Shown in pieces: positions 58,980-64,000 of a stretch of DNA of 64,000 nt. This DNA comes from Tillus elongatus (Eukaryota > Arthropoda > Insecta > Coleoptera > Cleridae): positions 51,471,222 through 51,535,221 of the forward strand of contig OZ023262.1 in NCBI GenBank assembly GCA_964006375.1, given 5' to 3'. The translations under genes were made by a program, and so were the position numbers. Every line of letters begins with the position of its first letter. The stretch's first letter is position 1. The notes beneath the pieces were generated by a model. The model saw nothing but the letters and a program-made list of their open reading frames with translations. It was not told where the DNA came from and made no database searches.

Positions 58980-60790
58980 GAGACTTAGTTAGAAAGTTAG
59001 AGGTACTTGCTATGTCAGTTAAAAGGAGATTTAAATTGTATATTGATTTATAGGTCATTTTGTTTGTTTGTAATGATGATATTGTAGGTCCAGTTGAATA
59101 GAAGTGTAAGACCATCTTCTGGCTTTGAAGTTGTAAGCTGGGGCTATTGTTTTCGCCTTGTCGAAGTCTATTTTGTGTTCTGTGTGAATATGGTGCATGG
59201 CTAGTGTTGATGATGAGTCAAATTTTCCAATTTCGAAGGTACGCTCAAGTGGATATGTCTATTTGTTTGTCCCATATAGATTGTGTATTGCTTAGAGAGT
59301 CGTATAGGCCTTTCGCCTCTCAGCGCTCTGACCCCAATTGATCTTTTGGGTATGGCTATTTTTCCAATGGTTTCCCAAAAAGTTCAGACATTTTGCGTAG
59401 TCCGTCATCTTTTGGGGGCTATTTTACCTATTTCCTGGGGTGTTAAAGTTACTCCTCCAAGGTATTTAAGCCTGTTATAGAACTGAACCGTGCAATCGCA
59501 CAGCAAATGTTCTGTTTCCGCTGCTTCAGTGCAGCATCTGCAGTTTTCACTGTCCACCTGACCCATCTTCATAAGGTGGTACCTTACTAGAAGGGTCCTG
59601 TGAAAAGTCCTGCCATTATTTTCAAGTCTCATATAAGTGTGGGAACAGTCGAAACAAGAAATTTCGCGAACTCCTTCGGATTCGTTTGGCATTGTATACT
59701 TGGTAGTTTCTATTAGACTGTTTTTGCGATGCTATTACGATGGTTTTGATACTGTGGGTTCTGAAAATTCGGTTGATTTTGTGGGTTACACCTTCATTGT
59801 ATAAGAAGAAGACTTTGTGCTGTTGCGAGGACTCTGGTCTGTTCTTCTTGTGATATGTTTGCTGACTTTTGGCCGTTTCTAATGTTTCGTAGCAAGTGAT
59901 TTTTCTCGTATCTGTTTTATAGTAATGTCTGTTTTAGAATGGTTAGTTCTGTTTGTTTACAGTTATTGCCTGTTAGTCTAACGGATCGTGTTACTAGTGT
60001 TTAAGCCACGTTGTTTCCATGGTGAACTGAATTTGGAGTTTGATACTAATTGGATCAGGAAGGAATTCGTCCAACAATTGTTTATCGTGTTGTCAGATAG
60101 CAAAAATGTCGTCCGCGTAGCGTAACCAGTAGGTTGGTTCTAGTTTGGATTGATTAAGGTATTGTCTAGAAATTTTTCTTGAAATTATCAGCCAGTGCAG
60201 TAGAGTGGTGAACACATTGTAGCACTAAGAATTTGTTTATAAAATTAGTTTTGCAAAAGGAAATAAGTGTTAGACGTGCTACGTTCTAGAAGGGCTAGGG
60301 TATCTTGTGGAATATTACATTCAATTTTGAGAATTTCGAGGGTTTCCGATAGAGGTGGCTTTTTCCACTTATGACCGGAGAGTTTTGACCAGATGCTTTG
60401 GAAGTTTTTTTGGGGGTGAATTTTGGGAACTCACGTTAGGACAAAGGAGAATATCAGGATTGTGGGTTTTCGGACATGCGGTTTTCTGGGCATGCGATTT
60501 TTCGCGGTGAATTAGTTCTTTTTTATGTCAGGACTGAGTTGGGAGTTGTTATTTGGTTTTCTTCTTCTCAAGTAAAGTGGTAGGATCGTCACGGATTTGT
60601 ATAATAGTCTGTACTGTTTAATAAATCGCCCATCTTTTGTATATAGTCTGTTTTGTCGAGTATGTCTAGCGTTGTGTTTGTCTGCTTGTAGGATTATAAT
60701 TTCTGTGTTCCTGTTTGGGTCTCTGATTGTCGTTTGTGAATAGGAAGCTTGGTGGGTGTAGGTTTGGTAGAACATAGAATCCTGGCAATG
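58980..60790 (-). pseudogene. Penelope-like RT and GIY-YIG endonuclease remnants
   Basis: Minus strand, 5' to 3': 60,775-60,512 NTEIIILQADKHNARHTRQN and (next frame) DKTDYIQKMGDLLNSTDYY, the Penelope RT N-terminal region; 60,130-60,090 PTYWLRYADDIFAI, the RT active-site motif; 59,820-59,700 NEGVTHKINRIFRTHSIKTI; 59,690-59,636 ESEGVREISCFDCSHTYM; 59,278-59,090 SIYMGQTNRHIH and STLAMHHIHTEHKIDFDKAK, the GIY-YIG domain with YMG for YIG. Many frame changes. Confidence 0.8.
59279..59629 (-). mobile_element. LINE 3' fragment inserted in the GIY-YIG domain
   Basis: CATATA at 59,273-59,278 and 59,630-59,635 is the target duplication. The fragment encodes RTLLVRYHLMKMGQVDSENC RCC...ETEHLLCDC, the terminal zinc knuckle of an RNase H-bearing LINE, then a stop and a short 3' UTR with no poly(A). 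Read with flanking Penelope sequence it forms a chimeric 95-codon frame (59,692-59,405) that is not a gene. Confidence 0.82.
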
Positions 60791-60797
60791 TCATTTC

Positions 60798-60799
<2 letters not shown>

Positions 60800-60883
<84 letters not shown>
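60800..60883. repeat. (AT)n microsatellite
   Basis: Left of the right Penelope-type pseudo-LTR. Confidence 0.97.
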
Positions 60884-60887
<4 letters not shown>

Positions 60888-61079
60888 CAAATTAAAATGA
60901 ACCTCGTCCGGAATTGTTGAAACTCGGCGTTTGCTTCTGTTTCGGAGCCATTTACAAGAAGTCAGATTTTACACAAATGGAACTCTAAGGCCTCACTCTG
61001 ACTGCCTGTTGATGGTGTGGTGTTATTTATAGTCTGCCTAGATCGTTTGGTGAGATTGGTAAGATTTATAATAATATAA

Positions 61080-61250
61080 TATAACAACTCACAAAATCAT
61101 ATTTTTTACCAATAATATCCCAAATGAACTTAACTAGAATTTACGTACAATTTAAAAATGTAATAATTTATAAGATGTTCTACTCAAAGCAACAGAGTTG
61201 GTGGGAAGTTCCAATATAACCGGAAGAGCAGCCATTTAAAAACTAATTCA
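61080..61250. repeat. TIR fragment of the 39.7-42.7 kb DDE family
   Basis: TTTACGTACAATTTAAAAATG and ATATAACCGGAAGAGC match the right arm at 42,508-42,625 in order and orientation. Confidence 0.6.
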
Positions 61251-61364
61251 TTTGGATAGGACTTCAGCCGTAATGGCTAGATCCAACTTTTCAGAAAAAA
61301 ATTTCAGCTAGAAGTACGAAAAGTTTTAACTAACAGGTTCCGTGAATCACAATGTACATATATA

Positions 61365-63907
61365 CAGGGTGTACCAATCCTACGACAAAGTTCGATAAGT
61401 ACTTTTTTATTATAGATATCAAAGATACTAAAATTACAATTATTTGGAATTATACAGGATGATTCATAATTCAGGTACGAATCAAACATATGTTTTTTAA
61501 ATTGTAACCCCTGTATATTATTATATTTTTTGATAACTCATATTTTCCCGAATCATCTATTATAAGTTTTTACTACATTATAGAGGGTACCTTAGGAGAT
61601 ATAGATTGTTTGGTGTTAAATTCATAGGTCTTTCAACCCTCTGTATATGAATACACATTATAAGAAAAAATTAATTATTGACTGCTTGAGTTTTGGAATA
61701 TGATGTAATATCTTCATCCTCTGTCGTTATTCATTGAGTTCACTGAGTTGTGGTTTGTCTACAGGGCGATTAAAACTCGGACCTTTAATTTTCTTTCTTT
61801 ATCTAAATACAACACCTGTATTTTATATCATAAATGCAATCCTCTATTATTCTCCTTTACTTTTTGTAAGGGGGTTCTATATACCTAAACTCAGTAATTG
61901 ATGAGATATTTGAAGATATTTATTGAAATTCAAATTGTCAAATAAATTTAACATGTCTACAGTAGTTGTTGAGTTTGGTAAGAAATTGCCAGATAAAATT
62001 GTTGCAGAGAATCAAATAAATTTATTTAATGCAGTTATAACGATTTAAACATTTTACCATTATACATTTTTTAAAGTTATGAAATCTAGTAAAACGAAAA
62101 CCAAATAATAAAACCATACCTTAATCCATCAAGTTTTTGAAGTGACTCCCTCCAGCCTCAATACAATATTGTAGTCGACTTTCAAATGACTGACTAAAAT
62201 TTTTAAGAATGTTAACATTGACACTTCGAAACGCTTCTCTAATACTATTTTTCATGTATTCTTTTGTCGTTTCGCGTTCTTGGTACACTTCACCTTTAAT
62301 ATAGCCCCACAAAAAGAAGTCCACTTTTGTCAAGTCAGGAGATCGAGCTGGCCAATCGTAAAGTCCTCCTCTGCCTATCCACCTTCGTGGAAAAATATCA
62401 TTGAGGTGGTCCCGAATAGGACGTGTATGATGCACAGGCGCACCATCCTGTAAAAGCCACATGCCTTGCCGGATGTTGAGGGGAACTTCTTCCAGAAAAA
62501 TTGGTAAATCATTTTTAAGGAAACCTTAATAAACCTCACCGTTTACTCTTCCTCCAAAAAAGTGTGGTTCTATTACATGATCACCTACAAATCCTCCCCC
62601 CCCCCAACATTTAATGACCACTTCTATTGGCTATGGGTTCGCATGAAATGTGGATTTAATGTGTCGTAATAGTGCAGATTGTACCTATTTACACCCCTAT
62701 TCTTATTGAATGTTGCTTCATCCCCAAACAAAGCGAAGTCGAATCAACTATTTTGTTAATTAATTTTGTCTTTAGCCTATTCACAAAAGCTCAATCTTCT
62801 TTGGAAATCGCTGTCAAGTGGTTCCTGGTGCATCTGAACGCGAAAAGGATGCATTTTATATAATGACAGGATTCTTTGAACCTTACCGTGGGTTGCAATG
62901 CCATTTTTCGTATACTTATGTGCGGATCCTCAGCAAAGCTCAGTAATACTTTAAATTGGTTTTCTTCAGTCAGTGCAGTTTTTGTTAATTCCGTTTTCTT
63001 ATACATTACTGAGCCTGTCCGGTCAAAACGGTCCATCAATCTTTTAAGAGTCATTTTATGTGATTCCCATCCCTCTGGATATATTTCGTGATATACTCTT
63101 ATGGCAAGTAAATAATTCTTCTTGCATTCTCCTAGTATCCAAGTCATGTCTGTTACTTCTCGAGAGAAAAATTCACTATTCATCATGTAATAAATCATTT
63201 TACTTTGTTATAACTTAAATAAATTACACGCGACAAATACAATAAACAATAAAAGGGAAAACTTACAGATGCATCTATCAGATTTTCCAAACGCCTGCTA
63301 TGGAGATGTTAAATTTATCTGACAATTTGAATTTCAATAAATATCTTCAAATAGCTCATCAATTACTAGGTCTAGGTATAGGGAACACCTAAGGAAATGT
63401 AAAGCAGAATAATAGAGGATTGCATTTATGATATAAAATACAGGATGTTCTATTTAGATTAAGAAAGAAAATAAAAGGTCCAAGTTTTAAATCACCCTGT
63501 AGACAAACCACAACTCAGTGAACGAATAACGACAGAGGATGGTACTACATCATATTTCACAACTCAAAACAGCCAATAACTAATTTGTTTTTCTAATAAT
63601 GTGTATTCATATACAGGGCGTTGAAAGACGTAAGAATTTAACACAAAACGATCCATATCTCCTAAAGTACCCTGTATAATGTAGTAAAAACTTATAATAG
63701 AGGATTAGGGAAGATGTGAGTTATCAAAAAATATAATAATATACAGGGGTTACAATTTAAAAAACATATGTTTGATTCCTACCTGAATTTTGAATCATCC
63801 TGTATAATTACAAATAATTTTAAATTGTGTACCACATTTTCTGAGAAAAATGTTCGTATCTATAACAAAAAGGGAGTTATCGAACTTTGTCGTAAGATTG
63901 GTACAGC

Positions 63908-63910
<3 letters not shown>
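61365..63910 (-). mobile_element. Long-TIR DUF4817/DDE element at TA target
   Basis: Ends CAGGGTGTACCAATCCTACG and (reverse of right) CAGGCTGTACCAATCTTACG, TA on both sides, right side in (TA)n running to the window end. Inverted arms ~590 bp (to ~61,955 and from ~63,305), with internal sub-repeats such as ACAGGATGATTCA. Minus-strand transposase is broken. Confidence 0.88.
62121..63198 (-). pseudogene. DUF4817/DDE transposase, frameshifted
   Basis: 63,198-62,791: MNSEFFSREVTDMTWILGEC ... AIRVYHEIYPEGWESHKMTL (DUF4817-type HTH) and EDPHISIRKMA. 62,730-62,620 in another frame: FGDEATFNKNRGVNRYNLHY (first Asp). A run of ten G on the minus strand (C10 near 62,600) lies in the WGG region and shifts the frame. 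62,462-62,121: MWLLQDGAPVHHTRPIRDHL (second Asp) and PARSPDLTKVDFFLWGYI (third Asp). Confidence 0.85.

Positions 63911-63995
<85 letters not shown>
63911..63995. repeat. (AT)n microsatellite at window end
   Basis: Abuts the right TIR of the last DDE element; continues to 63,995. Confidence 0.97.
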
Positions 63996-63998
<3 letters not shown>

Positions 63999-64000
63999 CG

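Larger units (their letters stand above)
57903..61065 (-). mobile_element. Penelope-like element with flanking pseudo-LTRs
   Basis: Minus-strand RT and GIY-YIG remnants lie between two related non-coding blocks: left 57,903-57,948 plus 58,769-58,980, right 60,884-61,065. Both have (AT)n on the left, an AAACTCG(A/G)CGTTT stretch and GGAGCC/GGAGTC stem sequence, and a TCTGCCTA block further in. An 812-bp insertion (57,949-58,760) and a LINE fragment (59,279-59,629) interrupt it. All coding is decayed. Confidence 0.8.

Noticed and set aside
59405..59692. Novel zinc-knuckle protein
   Set aside because: The frame is a junction of Penelope GIY-YIG sequence and a LINE end with a target duplication.

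Overview
The window is AT-rich arthropod, most likely insect, DNA built almost entirely of transposable elements nested in one another. I infer the organism from the mix: a Polinton/Maverick, Penelope-like, Jockey/CR1-type and R1/LOA-type LINEs, long-TIR DDE elements with a DUF4817-type N-terminal domain, a Ty3/gypsy gag with a tRNA-Ser primer site, a tRNA-headed SINE, and rolling-circle-like elements carrying an (AT)n core. I recognise no host gene and no stable RNA gene.

Bases 1-7100 are the gene-rich part: a Polinton half with integrase, a tail-fibre-motif protein and a DUF8207-like protein on the minus strand, then a packaging ATPase (minus) divergent from a PLA2-domain minor capsid protein, an adenain-type cysteine protease, a penton-like minor capsid protein, a small 53-codon frame and the major capsid protein (all plus). 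Together these would build, process and package a virion and integrate the element. The protein-primed DNA polymerase is absent and may lie left of base 1. A second, decayed piece of the same penton/small-ORF/capsid region lies at about 27.6-30.0 kb, split by a gypsy-type LTR element.

7.1-19 kb holds little that is recognisable: a tandem duplication, a LINE 3' end with RNase H (11.3-12.2 kb), a dispersed ~400-bp repeat array (12.2-14.3 kb), a complete hAT relic with TIRs and 8-bp target duplication (14,333-16,454) and a decayed DUF4817/DDE transposase (17.9-18.9 kb). 19-27.3 kb is a nest: two ~200-bp repeats, a CR1-like LINE, and a third copy of the 200-bp repeat split twice by (AT)n rolling-circle-like elements, followed by an inverted copy of the longer one.

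30.7-38.1 kb holds an (AT)n rolling-circle-like element whose microsatellite received a 2.7-kb DDE element, and another copy split by a second CR1-like LINE; two hammerhead-like cores lie at 38.26-38.48 kb. 39.7-42.7 kb is a third DDE element containing a rolling-circle-like copy and a SINE. 42.7-44.6 kb is another Jockey/CR1-type LINE. 45.5-49.9 kb is mostly rolling-circle-like copies, (AT)n arrays and an 812-bp MITE. 50.6-56.9 kb is a third CR1-like copy cut by a 4.3-kb R1/LOA-type LINE with a perfect 12-bp target duplication. 57.8-61.1 kb is a Penelope-like element with two further insertions, and 61.4-63.9 kb is a fourth DDE element. No coding sequence outside the Polinton is certainly intact; the longest open frames elsewhere are RT frames of dead LINE copies.
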